DNA of 64,000 nt from Cepaea nemoralis (lineage: Eukaryota > Mollusca > Gastropoda > Stylommatophora > Helicidae): contig JACEFZ010025829.1 of NCBI GenBank assembly GCA_014155875.1, positions 1 through 64,000 of the forward strand. The letters run 5' to 3'. A model generated the notes under the pieces. The model was not told the origin of the DNA. It saw only the letters and a program-made list of their open reading frames with translations, and searched no databases. This document shows, piece by piece, positions 11,628 to 20,182 of the stretch. How positions within the stretch are numbered: the first letter of the stretch is position 1; each line of letters begins with the position of its first letter. The translations under genes and the position numbers were made by a program.

Positions 11628-11897
11628 ATGGAGACCTATGGATGTGAGTGGTCGAAGCTCGACACAGAACTTCACTGCGGCCGCCCAGCCATCGACCTTT
11701 ATTGTTCTTGGCACGATGAAAAGGCAAAGCGGGGCGAGGTGATAGAAGAGTGTATATTCTGTGAGAGGGGTGTTAGGAAACCATATGAGATGTGTGAGCG
11801 TTGCACGTTAGACGCGCTTCATAAGATGTTTCTGAAGTTTGAAAAGACGACCGGCATCAAGCTGGTACTCTATAAAGGGATGAAGCTAAGTCCTTAA
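11628..11897 (+). CDS. cysteine-rich small protein, left Polinton end
   Basis: An 89-residue protein of unknown function. Eight likely metal ligands are visible: C6, C17, C26, H29, C42, C45, C56 and C59, giving C-x10-C-x8-C-x2-H-x12-C-x2-C-x10-C-x2-C, so one or two zinc sites are likely. The C-terminal third is basic and helical in character. The frame is intact from ATG to stop. A paralogue with the same ligand spacing sits at the opposite end of the element (24164-24441), pointing inward as this one does. The pairing suggests a role tied to the element ends, such as regulation or host interaction; that is inference. It is not a recognised family to me. Confidence 0.75.
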   Translation: METYGCEWSKLDTELHCGRPAIDLYCSWHDEKAKRGEVIEECIFCERGVRKPYEMCERCTLDALHKMFLKFEKTTGIKLVLYKGMKLSP

Positions 11898-12705
11898 TAT
11901 GAACCAGAGGGGCCGCCCACCATACCAACGATAAATAGGTGTATAATGGGGCACATACATCCACACACGCACACATACGCACGCATACACACACATACGC
12001 ACGCATACACACACGCCCCGATAATCAAATATGCGCGCCAGACAACGCCACTTCCGGCTAAAATGATCACGCTAGAAGTACCGTGATCAAAACATAGAAG
12101 CGTGATCAATTTGTCTTTGCGTGACGAGTTTTATGAACGCGTGCTGCGCCGTGATTTTTGTTCTCGCAAAAAAAAAATCCCACGCGTACCGCCCGGTGAT
12201 TTTTGTTCTCGTGAAAAAAATCCCACACGCAAGCGCCAGAGACGACACTTGATTGAGTCAGCTGAAAACATATTTCATGGTGGGTGTGTAATGAGCGTTT
12301 TTTTTTTTTTTTGGGGGGTTAGAATAACACTTGAGATGTTAAGTGTAGTGGGCATTAGTGGCATCCGCCGCTCTTAGTATTCTTTCATATTGATTACTTC
12401 CATATAAAGTTTTACCAAACAGAATTACACCACATGCGCAATAAACTTGATACATGTTGTTGCGGTGATTAGCCTTCATCAACAAACAAAACACAACATA
12501 TAGAACAGGAGATCTCTTCATTCACATGTGACAATAGGATGAGAAAAAATGGAAAAGCAATGAATGGAAAAAATGTTCATACATACCTTCGAATTTTATA
12601 TTGTTTATCTGAGGAGTATATCCTTCCGCGCATTACTGAAATCCAGTGGCGGATCATTCAGTGGAGTAGGGGGTGGTTCCAAACTGTCCTGATCGCATAT
12701 ACAGG
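11898..12705. other. non-coding left arm of Polinton
   Basis: No gene seen. It holds a CACACATACGCACG microsatellite (about 11945-12016), two copies of a GTGATTTTTGTTCTCG block each followed by an A run and TCCCAC (12149-12231), and a T run at 12299. At about 12440-12575 lies sequence resembling one arm of the foldback element at 48835-49868 (GATTAGCCTTCATC, AAACACAACATAT), probably an insertion. Confidence 0.6.
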
Positions 12706-13191
12706 TTATTTCGATCCTATAGCTTTGACGAATTCTGCCCGTGCCTGGTCCCGCCTTTTCAGAATGAGAGACTTTTTTGTCTCTTCGTCTAGATCCGCCG
12801 GCGCCTTGTTCCGAATATCTTTTTTCAACTGGTGAAATTTATTTTCTTCAGCTGTAATTATTTTATACTCCACGTCTGTACTTCTCCCATCATCCAAAGC
12901 CTTTGAAACAAGGTCGGCTATACTAGAAAGATTAGCCGTCGCCAGAGTGCAAATTTCATCATGCTTCTTAGCTTTTGATGTTAGTTTGCGGGACGCTAGC
13001 TTGCTCCCAGCGGACATAATTCCACAAGCTAGGGCAGCTATCTCGAGCCCGATAACTATAGGGGCAGCGATAATGGTGGTAAGAAGCCCAACACCCCCCA
13101 CCCCCATACCAAGGCTAGCCGCCAGCATCGCGCTGTCCACAGCGTCTAATGCATTAACAGCACGCCGATATTTTTTATACTGGACGAACAC
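12706..13191 (-). CDS. Polinton small membrane protein, 161 aa
   Basis: The sequence is VDSAMLAASLGMGVGGVG-rich, with two hydrophobic segments near residues 20-37 and 38-60 and a charged helical C-terminal half. This resembles a glycine/alanine-rich protein commonly found in animal Mavericks, whose function I do not know; a virion membrane or structural role is a guess. The frame is open at its 5' end with only a GTG, and an in-frame TAA lies two codons upstream, so the N-terminus looks truncated. It abuts, head to head, the gene starting at about 13190 on the other strand. Confidence 0.65.
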   Translation of the reverse strand: MFVQYKKYRRAVNALDAVDSAMLAASLGMGVGGVGLLTTIIAAPIVIGLEIAALACGIMSAGSKLASRKLTSKAKKHDEICTLATANLSSIADLVSKALDDGRSTDVEYKIITAEENKFHQLKKDIRNKAPADLDEETKKSLILKRRDQARAEFVKAIGSK

Positions 13192-13905
13192 TGGTTATCG
13201 CGTCCTGCCTGATGGACATGATGGTGTATATGACCCAAAGCGCCATTCATTCACACAACAAACCACAAATGACATACTACACATAGATTATATCTCGCAA
13301 GACGATATTCACGCTGATTCTGGCTGGCAGGCTTTCATTCTTAACAAGTCACAGGGCTTCACACGCCCCGGTGTTGAGCGAATAAATGACAGCATTCGAA
13401 CCTATGTGTGGGCCATCTTAGGGGCCCAGGCTCAGACTAGAACACGAATTCTGGGAGCCGGAACAGCGTTTGATGCCCAGAAGCAATTCCTGGTATTAGT
13501 AGAAGACGCCGTCTCTGCGCCCGTCGATCTCGCGGCGGCCATCAAAAGATATCAGGATGTGCTACAAAACGCGAGCTCAGAAGTTAATTATGTCTTTGGA
13601 ACGGGGTTGTATATGGCCCCAGCGACATGCTGCTTCGCATTGGCCAGATAGCTGGATATAACAACATGATCGTCATCGCAGAGCCAGGCCTAAAGCGTGA
13701 CCTGAATACAACCATTAATGCCCATAAGCTGCCCACCATTGCACAGCCGACGGTAGAGCTGCCCAGCATTGCTCAGCCAGCGCAGCCGACCACTAGCATA
13801 GCTGATAAGGCAGCTGGGCTGAAGCATCAAAACGAAAAGATAGCACTCATTGCTGGGGGTGTCGCAGTCGGTCTAGTGGCCCTATGGTTTGTTCACCGCA
13901 ATTAG
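13190..13905 (+). pseudogene. Polinton putative virion protein, frameshifted
   Basis: Two frames make one gene of roughly 240 codons: GYRVLPDGHDGVYDP to GTGLYMAP in one, then MLLRIGQIAGYNNM to the stop at 13905 in another, with the shift near 13615-13630. The second part ends with a hydrophobic segment (LIAGGVAVGLVALWF), a likely C-terminal anchor, preceded by a repetitive Pro/Ala/Thr linker (LPTIAQP, LPSIAQP). No clear start codon exists: the open frame runs back into the antisense of the neighbouring gene. The family occurs in animal Mavericks; whether it is a minor capsid or other virion component I cannot say. Confidence 0.6.
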
Positions 13906-14460
13906 CCGCTCTCTGATAGCCAGCAGCAGCAAGCCACCGAGTGCAACCACTAATGCCCAGAGATTTCCAGCCAGCCATCCCACACCCTTACTCAAGAAGT
14001 TAAGAAGCCAGGAGATAATGTCGCCTATGATTCCTGGGAGTGCCTCCGCAGCCTTACCAGCTAGCCTGGCTAGAAGGCTCGCTAGGTCTTTCAGTTTCTG
14101 CCGAATCCATTCCTTAGCCCCAGGGCCAGGTGGTGGGATGGGTGGTGGGCCAGGTGGTGGGATAGGACCACCACCACCACCAGTAATGGCTAGGGTGATA
14201 GTGGAAATTAAGAGGCCGATCGCTGTGAGAATGCTCGCTATGGTGATACCCTGCTCTCGGAACAGAGTCCGCAGCCTCTCACGCAGTGTGGTGTCTTCAT
14301 TGACCACCCGATGAATGGTTTCACGGATCCGGCTGAACTGGGTGCGCAAGTCTTCGTGTAACTCAGCGACTTCTATTAAAAGCCTCTTCTTAGCTTCTTC
14401 AATATCGGCAATCTTTTGCTCTTGAAAGTCCCTGCTCTCCTCATTGGGTGCTATCAACAT
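13882..14460 (-). CDS. Polinton coiled-coil membrane protein
   Basis: A 192-residue intact frame. Residues ~10-70 are charged and heptad-like (coiled coil). A hydrophobic segment near 75-93 (ASILTAIGLLISTITLAI) follows, then a glycine- and proline-rich hinge (GGGGGPIPPPGPPPIPPPG), an amphipathic region, and a last hydrophobic stretch near 163-182 (LWALVVALGGLLLLAI). Two membrane segments separated by a proline hinge suggest a virion membrane or fibre-like protein; the function is unknown. Its end overlaps by 24 bases, tail to tail, the end of the gene at 13190-13905. Confidence 0.7.
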   Translation of the reverse strand: MLIAPNEESRDFQEQKIADIEEAKKRLLIEVAELHEDLRTQFSRIRETIHRVVNEDTTLRERLRTLFREQGITIASILTAIGLLISTITLAITGGGGGPIPPPGPPPIPPPGPGAKEWIRQKLKDLASLLARLAGKAAEALPGIIGDIISWLLNFLSKGVGWLAGNLWALVVALGGLLLLAIRERLIAVNKP

Positions 14461-14494
14461 TTTCCGCCGCCGTATGGCGATCTCTTTTTCTTGC

Positions 14495-14598
14495 TAGTCG
14501 AGAATAACGAGGTAGTTTATGAGCTTACCTTGAATCGTCGTCACCGCTTTGTCAAGCGCCATGAGCCCCCGGAGTTCTCTCACTGGGGGTAGGCCTTT

Positions 14599-14633
<35 letters not shown>

Positions 14634-15229
14634 AGGTACTGGTCTACTTGTGAGGTTTCTAAAACATGCTGCACTTCTGGACTTGACATGGCCCGTTCTA
14701 AGATATTGCCAATATTTGAAGCTATTTGTGGGACATCCTGAATATCTGCTATACCTAGAGCAGCTTCTTCCTCAGCCAGATCACTATCAGTCTGCTTAAG
14801 GATGGTGACAGCCTTTGGCGGTATTTTTCTCCCAAACCACAATGCCTCTCTGGTACTCGCTCTGAGGCCACTCAAAGCTAAAGGCATACCATCCAACTTT
14901 GTAATCCTTTCGCGCCCAACATAGAGCGCATTCTCGCTACCCAACCTAATTTTTGTATAATCTTTGCCTGTTATAGGTGTGATACCCCACAGCTCCTTCA
15001 CCCTTCTAAAATAGTCATCAATGGCGCTGTTTTCTAGCTCCACTTGTAAGTTGCGCTCCCCCTGTGACGTCTCCCCCTGTGACGTCTCTCCCTGAGACGG
15101 CCACTCGGTATTAACAATGCGGGGATTATCGACATCAAAATCGTCGTCGATGAAGCCTGTCTCTTCTTCCTCACCCGTTTCAGGCCTCCCCTCTTCACCA
15201 CCAAAATCAGTCAGCTCAACTCTATCCAT
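14495..15229 (-). pseudogene. Polinton acidic protein broken by poly-C run
   Basis: Start chosen at the ATG at 15229 (MDRVELTDFGGEEG), 36 bases from the divergent capsid start; a longer frame from 15280 would overlap the capsid gene. The N-terminus is strongly acidic, with two copies of SQGET, then a conserved-looking core (IDDYFRRVKELWG, LGSENALYVGRERI, REALWFGRK). The 34-C run at 14600-14633 changes frame. Beyond it the plausible continuation (LPPVRELRGLMALDKAVT) ends at a TAG near 14495, just before the next gene start at 14460. The role is unknown; probably a structural or assembly protein. Confidence 0.6.
14600..14633. repeat. homopolymer of 34 C
   Basis: An uninterrupted run of C on the plus strand, coding glycines on the minus strand. 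Its length is likely unstable or mis-assembled. Confidence 0.95.
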
Positions 15230-15264
15230 ATTAGATATTGCTACAAAGCAATAAACAACTAGCC

Positions 15265-16581
15265 ATGTCTTCAAGTGCATATGGTCGTAAGCTTAACCCT
15301 TACCGCCGTCTCCGGGAGCCGCTCGGTGTGAAAGGATTGCGGCAAACGATAATCGTGACCAACAATCCTTCTACGATCGGTCCGAAGCAGCAGTTACTAG
15401 TTCGTTTTCCCAATCTCGGTGCACACGATGTTATCGTGCCTGGTCAGTGCGGCTGGCATTCAATGTCGACCTCAGTTCCCCTGATGTCAACCGGTTCGTG
15501 GTCCAGAACCTCGGCCGAGCGCTGGTTCAAAAGCTGACCGTCAGGCTCTCTGGCAATGAAGTCTTCTCTCTTGTGGACAGTGATGTCTACAACGTCTACC
15601 TGGATCTTTGGAAGAGTCGATCGGAGCGGGCGAGCGCTGTGTATCAAGGCATCGATACAAGCACCGGTATGAATGTGACCAAGGCGCGTGTTGGCGCAGC
15701 GGATGCTGTTGTTCTGCCCCTCGCCAATGCGAGAGACGTGGCCATCGCGAAGGCCTTCAAAAACAGGTATTACATACCACTAGACTTTGAGCTGCTTGAA
15801 ACGCATGCGCCCTTCTACCAATCTGCTCTTAGTGATCGGCTGGAGATTGAGTTGACCTTTAACGACGCTTCCCGCGTGATTCGCGCAACTGGTAAAGATG
15901 CCGGCACCTCCTCATACTTCCCTAGAAAACATCTGTCTCGAGTACGAAGTAGTCACTGAACCCATGTTGGCCCGGCTAATTCGTAGCATGTATGAGAGCC
16001 GTATGGTGGTGTTATACGAGCGGGTCCTACGACATAGACGGATCCCTCAGAAAAAGGAGGACTCGATATGGAACATCAATCTGAACACACCCTGTAAGTC
16101 TTTGAAAGGCATTCTCCTATTATGGGAAGATCCCGCCAACCAAAAGGATTTTACACGCCAACCAGAGTTGTTTTACAACCCACAGATCACCAAAGTTGAA
16201 GTCATCGTAGAAGGACAAGCCCAATCAGCTATTTGCGCACGGCTTAGCACCCCACCAGTTCTGGGACGAAGCCAGGAAATTCTTCGCTGGTGGCCTCAAA
16301 AGGCACCCTGAGACAAGCGCAGTCGCCAAAGAGCTAGGATTGTTCGATGTCAGTCTAGGCGAGTACTTGACGACAAATTCTGCTTGTGGCTGGACTTCCG
16401 GACCTCTGACGATGACCATCTTCACGGCAGCGGCCGGCGTGTAGAGAACGGCTCTGAGGGCATCACTCTCCAGATCACGAAAGAGGCCGAACCGGCGGGG
16501 CCCCTGTACTGCTACGTTTATTTGGTTATGGACGGACAGCTGAACATCGACACCGGGAGATTCGTTAGTGCTGTTTATTAA
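15265..16581 (+). pseudogene. MCP: Polinton major capsid protein, frameshifted
   Basis: The element's main capsid protein, expected from the family to be a double jelly-roll forming the capsid shell. Pieces appear in order across several frames: start MSSSAYGRKLNPYRRL; AFNVDLSSPDVNRFVVQNLG; FVIxx-like middle with ALSDRLEIELTFND; EYEVVTEPMLAR; and the C-terminal signature LDFRTSDDDHLHGSGRRVEN ending INIDTGRF-like near 16581. The total of about 439 codons fits the family. At least four shifts (near 15450-15530, 15900-15950, 16240-16300 and 16370-16390) break it. The stop overlaps the ATPase start as TAATG, so the two form one unit. Confidence 0.85.
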
Positions 16582-17198
16582 TGGAGTTCCCACTTAAGCC
16601 ACACTCGGCCATCATCACAGGCCCCACATCGTGTGGTAAAACAGAATTCATTCTCGACCTCCTGGAAGGCCCGTACAGGGGCGTTTTCGAGCATATTGTA
16701 ATTGCTTGCCCTTCGGTACGATACAATGAAACATACCGGGCCCGGCCGTGGGTGTGGTCAGATCCCGAGGTCTTCATATTTGACCCCGGTGATCGGCTGC
16801 TCAAATGGCTAGAGGCCTTCTATAAAATGTTTCAGGGGACACCAACGTTATACATCATTGATGACTGCAGCGCAGAGGACGCTATTGTGCAGAAGCGGAC
16901 TATGTTGACTTATTTAGCTTCTAGCGGGCGACATGCCCAGCAAAGTCTGTGGGTTCAAACCCAGAAGTACAACGCCGTTGCGAAAGGCCTCAGAGCGCAG
17001 ACACAGTGGGTGGCGCTCTTCCATTCCAAGGATAAGGATAGCTTTGAAGACTGCCTGGACGAGAACTACATCATCCACTCTAGGGAGGAACGTGATGGGG
17101 CGCGAAAGCAAATCGAAGCTAATGAGTTCTCAAAGCTGGTACTGAGGACCAACTTCCCATTTTCTTATAAAGTGCTCATAGCTGGTGAGGTTTGTTAG
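16581..17198 (+). CDS. ATP: FtsK/HerA-type genome-packaging ATPase
   Basis: A 205-residue intact frame of the A32-like family, which pumps genome DNA into capsids. Walker A is GPTSCGKT at residues 14-21, and Walker B is TLYIIDD near 89-95, ending in two acidic residues. A polar motif follows at TYLASSGRHAQQSLWVQTQ. The length is normal for Polinton ATPases. Its start codon overlaps the capsid stop by one base (TAATG), consistent with coupled late expression. It is one of the few core genes here without a break. Confidence 0.9.
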   Translation: MEFPLKPHSAIITGPTSCGKTEFILDLLEGPYRGVFEHIVIACPSVRYNETYRARPWVWSDPEVFIFDPGDRLLKWLEAFYKMFQGTPTLYIIDDCSAEDAIVQKRTMLTYLASSGRHAQQSLWVQTQKYNAVAKGLRAQTQWVALFHSKDKDSFEDCLDENYIIHSREERDGARKQIEANEFSKLVLRTNFPFSYKVLIAGEVC

Positions 17199-17199
17199 A

Positions 17200-17297
17200 T
17201 ACTAAGCATATGTTAAGCATCAGCTAAGCATATGTTAAGCAACAGCTAAGCATATGTTAAGCATCAGCTAAGCATATGTTAAGCATCAGCTAAGCAT
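17200..17297 (+). repeat. 22-bp tandem repeat between late genes
   Basis: About four copies of TTAAGCATCAGCTAAGCATATG fill the gap between the ATPase stop and the next start codon. Each unit contains TTAAGCA and CTAAGCATATG. The last copy runs into the ATG at 17296. Confidence 0.9.
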
Positions 17298-17811
17298 GTA
17301 CGAAGCAGTGCTTTGTTACTCCGTAACAGCCTTAGGTGTATTACAACTTATATGCACATGTTGTGTGCTTGGATGGGCTGTGCATTCCTATATTAGAGTT
17401 AGACGTTGGGTATTTGCAAACGCTGTGATGGATTGTGACACCATACTCGACCAGCTGTTACGTGAAGAGGCAAAGCCGGTAGAGTCTGCTCCGGAACCTA
17501 AAACAACACCACAGTCCGGACATGCATCACCACCTGCCACAACACCACAGTCCGGACATGCGTTGCATCGTGAAAGGCTGGCATCACTTGCGGCTGGGCT
17601 ACGTGCCGGGCAGTACATAGGAGGTAAGTACTCCAAACTTACAGTGGAACAGGTTGAGGCCTTGCCTGATCAAGAAATTGAGAAGCTATATGCGAGGCAC
17701 GAGGCGAGGCTTGGAGCGGCAATAACAAAGACCCTGGGCACGGCTATGCTACAGATGTACGCACAAGTGGCAAGTATGTTCTCCCCATTGCTGATAATTA
17801 AGCTTTGGTGA
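17296..17811 (+). CDS. Polinton N-anchored membrane protein, probably frameshifted
   Basis: 171 codons from ATG to stop. Residues ~8-30 are hydrophobic and Cys-rich (ALGVLQLICTCCVLGWAV), a signal anchor. A duplicated linker follows (TTPQSGHA twice), then a helical region (SKLTVEQVEALPDQEIEKLY). Just past the stop, another frame reads DLEADPFLGHALNTVTCELY to about 17945, which looks like the natural C-terminus, so a shift near 17800 is likely. It lies in a tight same-strand run of genes down to 19033. Known only as a Maverick accessory protein; the function is unknown. Confidence 0.6.
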   Translation: MYEAVLCYSVTALGVLQLICTCCVLGWAVHSYIRVRRWVFANAVMDCDTILDQLLREEAKPVESAPEPKTTPQSGHASPPATTPQSGHALHRERLASLAAGLRAGQYIGGKYSKLTVEQVEALPDQEIEKLYARHEARLGAAITKTLGTAMLQMYAQVASMFSPLLIIKLW

Positions 17812-17967
17812 CAGACCTGGAGGCCGACCCGTTTCTAGGGCATGCGCTAAACACAGTTACATGTGAACTCTACCATAAGTTCGGTATGTGCTTAGCACCT
17901 GCAACTGTCGCGCTTGCAACTTTTAGGCACTGCCATTTTGGACATATATGTCCTAAGCAAGAACAAG

Positions 17968-18351
17968 ATGGAGGAGGAGACCCCCGAAATTGCTCCACAG
18001 GAGAAACTAGTGACGAAGGACCCCAGGAAAGTTGCGGCTGGGAAGAGAGGAGCTGCTGCTCGAAAGAGTCGTGAAGCAGAGAGGCTGTCTCTAGCTCTGC
18101 AGCAGGCTGTTCGTGAGAAGAAACGGAAGTTAGCCCCCGAGCATGAGCAGATCCCACCACCGCTGTTTCCAATAGTGCCAGTTGATTACCGTGGCTGGAC
18201 TCCCTGGATTATCGGAGTGGCTGGCGTTGTCGTTGTCGTCGGAGTAATTAGGCAGAAAATGCGGCGGACTAAAGCACCTGCCCCACCTGCGCCCTCCAAG
18301 CCACCGGAGACTAACATATTAAAGAATAGAGATCCATTTTATATGGAATAA
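17968..18351 (+). CDS. Polinton basic protein with C-terminal membrane segment
   Basis: Start taken at MEEETPEIAP (17968); an upstream in-frame ATG at 17914 would overlap the preceding gene. The N-terminal half is rich in Lys, Arg and Ala (KDPRKVAAGKRGAAARKSREAERL) and may bind nucleic acid or contact other virion parts. A hydrophobic segment WIIGVAGVVVVVGVIR lies near residues 76-92, then a Pro-rich tail. The stop overlaps the next ATG (TAATG at 18349-18353). The lysine-rich motif recurs in animal Mavericks; the function is unknown. Confidence 0.65.
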   Translation: MEEETPEIAPQEKLVTKDPRKVAAGKRGAAARKSREAERLSLALQQAVREKKRKLAPEHEQIPPPLFPIVPVDYRGWTPWIIGVAGVVVVVGVIRQKMRRTKAPAPPAPSKPPETNILKNRDPFYME

Positions 18352-18611
18352 TGGCAGGCGTTGACGGGAAAGCTATTGTTAACGCTGTTTACCACGGCGC
18401 TGTGGTGGCCGCGCTTACGGTAGGCACCGCAAAACTGACCAAGCTGATTTTCAAAGGGGCAACCTTGCCCAAGCTAGACGCTGATATATATGACATTGGG
18501 ATGATGGTTTTAGACACGTCCATCGCCTTAGCACTCCGAGATTTGCTTATCAAAGAGGGCATGATCCCCGCTGATATATTGCATAAACCCTTACAGTATC
18601 AACCCCGCTAG
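18351..18611 (+). CDS. Polinton small hydrophobic protein, 86 aa
   Basis: An intact small frame starting inside the stop of the preceding gene. Hydrophobic stretches (AVYHGAVVAALTVGTAKL and YDIGMMVLDTSIALALRDLL) suggest two membrane-associated helices. Similar small proteins sit in this position in other animal Mavericks. The function is unknown; a virion membrane or assembly role is a guess from context. Confidence 0.6.
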   Translation: MAGVDGKAIVNAVYHGAVVAALTVGTAKLTKLIFKGATLPKLDADIYDIGMMVLDTSIALALRDLLIKEGMIPADILHKPLQYQPR

Positions 18612-18613
18612 CT

Positions 18614-19033
18614 ATGGCCTCTGTCGCAATGATGATAGGGGGCGCTGTTGTCAATGCCCTCGCGTTTACGGGGGGCAACTACCTCTTTTCCAAGCTAGGG
18701 CATGCGGACGCCCATGAAGAAATGAGGCGGCACGATGAGGCTGTCGAGCGGCTACAGGCGGCCCAGGCTGAGTGGATGAGAAAGAGAACCGCGCGGCTGT
18801 ACTGGCTCAACGATGAGCTACAGCGCGAAGGCCACGCCGTTCACTCTTTCCAGGATGTCGACCAGGCCATGCGGGAATACAGCCTGATCTCTGGCAAACG
18901 TGTCGAGCCCCTCGAGCCTGAACCTCGCCTGTCGGATTTCTATGTGCCATCCGAGCCGCAGAAAAACCGCGAGATCACTTTTATCGTTCTTGGGCTGGCA
19001 GTGACTGGTATTGTTGCTTATAAGTTGCTTTAG
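18614..19033 (+). CDS. Polinton membrane protein with charged helix, 139 aa
   Basis: The ATG is two bases after the previous stop. An N-terminal hydrophobic segment (VAMMIGGAVVNALAFTGGNYLF), a long charged helix (HEEMRRHDEAVERLQAAQAE, then RKRTARLYWL), and a C-terminal hydrophobic segment (ITFIVLGLAVTGIVAYKLL) are visible, so both ends may span membrane. The frame is intact and the last of the late-gene run before integrase. The function is unknown. Confidence 0.65.
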   Translation: MASVAMMIGGAVVNALAFTGGNYLFSKLGHADAHEEMRRHDEAVERLQAAQAEWMRKRTARLYWLNDELQREGHAVHSFQDVDQAMREYSLISGKRVEPLEPEPRLSDFYVPSEPQKNREITFIVLGLAVTGIVAYKLL

Positions 19034-19054
19034 AGATTGGCCGCTGCTACCAAA

Positions 19055-20073
19055 ATGAAAGATCTGGAGGATATCTACTACAGCCCTCAGGGCTACTGGA
19101 AAGGCTTGGCGGCCATTAAGAAGCTAGCTGCTGCAGCTAATGTTTCGGAGGATGTTGCCCGAGACTGGCTCAAGAAGCAAGCTATTTTTCAGATCTATTT
19201 ACCCGCTCCTCGTTACATTCCGCGGCCATCTATTGATGAAGATAGACCGAATGCCGTCCATCAGGCTGACTTGCTCTACCTACCACATGACCGGGTTGGT
19301 CGTAAGACATTTAAGTATGCCTTGACGGTTGTGGATGTTGCCTCACGGTTTAAGGAAGCAGAGGCTTTGACAGACAAGAGCAGTGAAGGGGTGGCTTTGG
19401 CCCTAGAGCGAATTTACAAACGCGGGCCACTCAAATGGCCACGGCTTCTGCAGATTGACCCGGGCGTGAGTTTATGGGTGCTGTGAGCCAGCTGGCAGCA
19501 AAGCATAAGACACAGATACGGCGTGGAGAAGCTGGGAATCACCGGCAGCAGGCGATCGTTGAGAGGTTCAATCGCACTCTGGCGGAGAGACTGTTCGGTG
19601 CCCAGTACGCCCAAGAGTTACTACTGGCGGTTCGAGGGTCCTCCTGAACGTTTCCGCTGAATGGGTTTCAGGCTCTTCCTCAGGTGGTCGCGGCTCTTAA
19701 TGGTGAGGTGACTCGTTTTACGGGTCGGAAGCCTGTTGAGGCCATTAAGGACACTTCTGTATCCCATTCACCGGCCGCTCCTGCTCACCGTACTATCGGC
19801 CTCAAGGAGCCTGTGATTCCGTCTGAGGCTCTAGTTCGGTATCTGTATGCAAGCTCGCCTGGGGAGCATGAGCTTGAAGGTGGCCGGCGCCGGGCGACTG
19901 ATCCTTCGTGGTCATTAACAGTACACGAGATACGTAGAACAGTATGCCAGGATGGGCGGCCTGCGCTGTACTACCTGGAGGATGGGCCAGCGCGGGGCTT
20001 CGTTCGCGAAGAGCTGATGATTGTTCCTCCCGACACCCAAATGCCTCCTGACCGGATCCTCCCTAAGAGATGA
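19055..20073 (+). pseudogene. INT: Polinton retroviral-type integrase, frameshifted
   Basis: The enzyme that joins element ends to target DNA. Start chosen at MKDLEDIYYSPQGYWKG; the frame extends a few codons upstream only through a TTG. Catalytic residues are visible across frames: D in VHQADLLYL, D in LLQIDPG, E in IVERFNRTL. The C-terminal region holds an SH3/chromo-like stretch (LYYLEDGPARGFVREEL). Frame changes occur near 19465 and near 19640, so no full protein is made. From 20074 to 20197 a further frame encodes a similar-looking stretch (YLVDEPARGCEELHSY), possibly the true tail displaced by another shift. It converges on the polymerase gene. Confidence 0.85.
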
Positions 20074-20182
20074 GGCCCAGGCTGGCGATCTGCCCGTTAT
20101 GCATCCCTCGGTTCTATACTCTATGGACTTCTACCTCGTAGATGAACCAGCTCGTGGATGTGAGGAGCTCCACAGTTACTCC

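Noticed and set aside
12947..13189. N-terminal extension of the 13190-13905 gene
   Set aside because: This part is antisense to a recognisable Polinton protein gene and has no features of its own.
15230..15280. Longer start (15280) for the acidic Polinton protein
   Set aside because: It would overlap the capsid start, and the added residues look like translated antisense; the ATG at 15229 leaves a small divergent gap.
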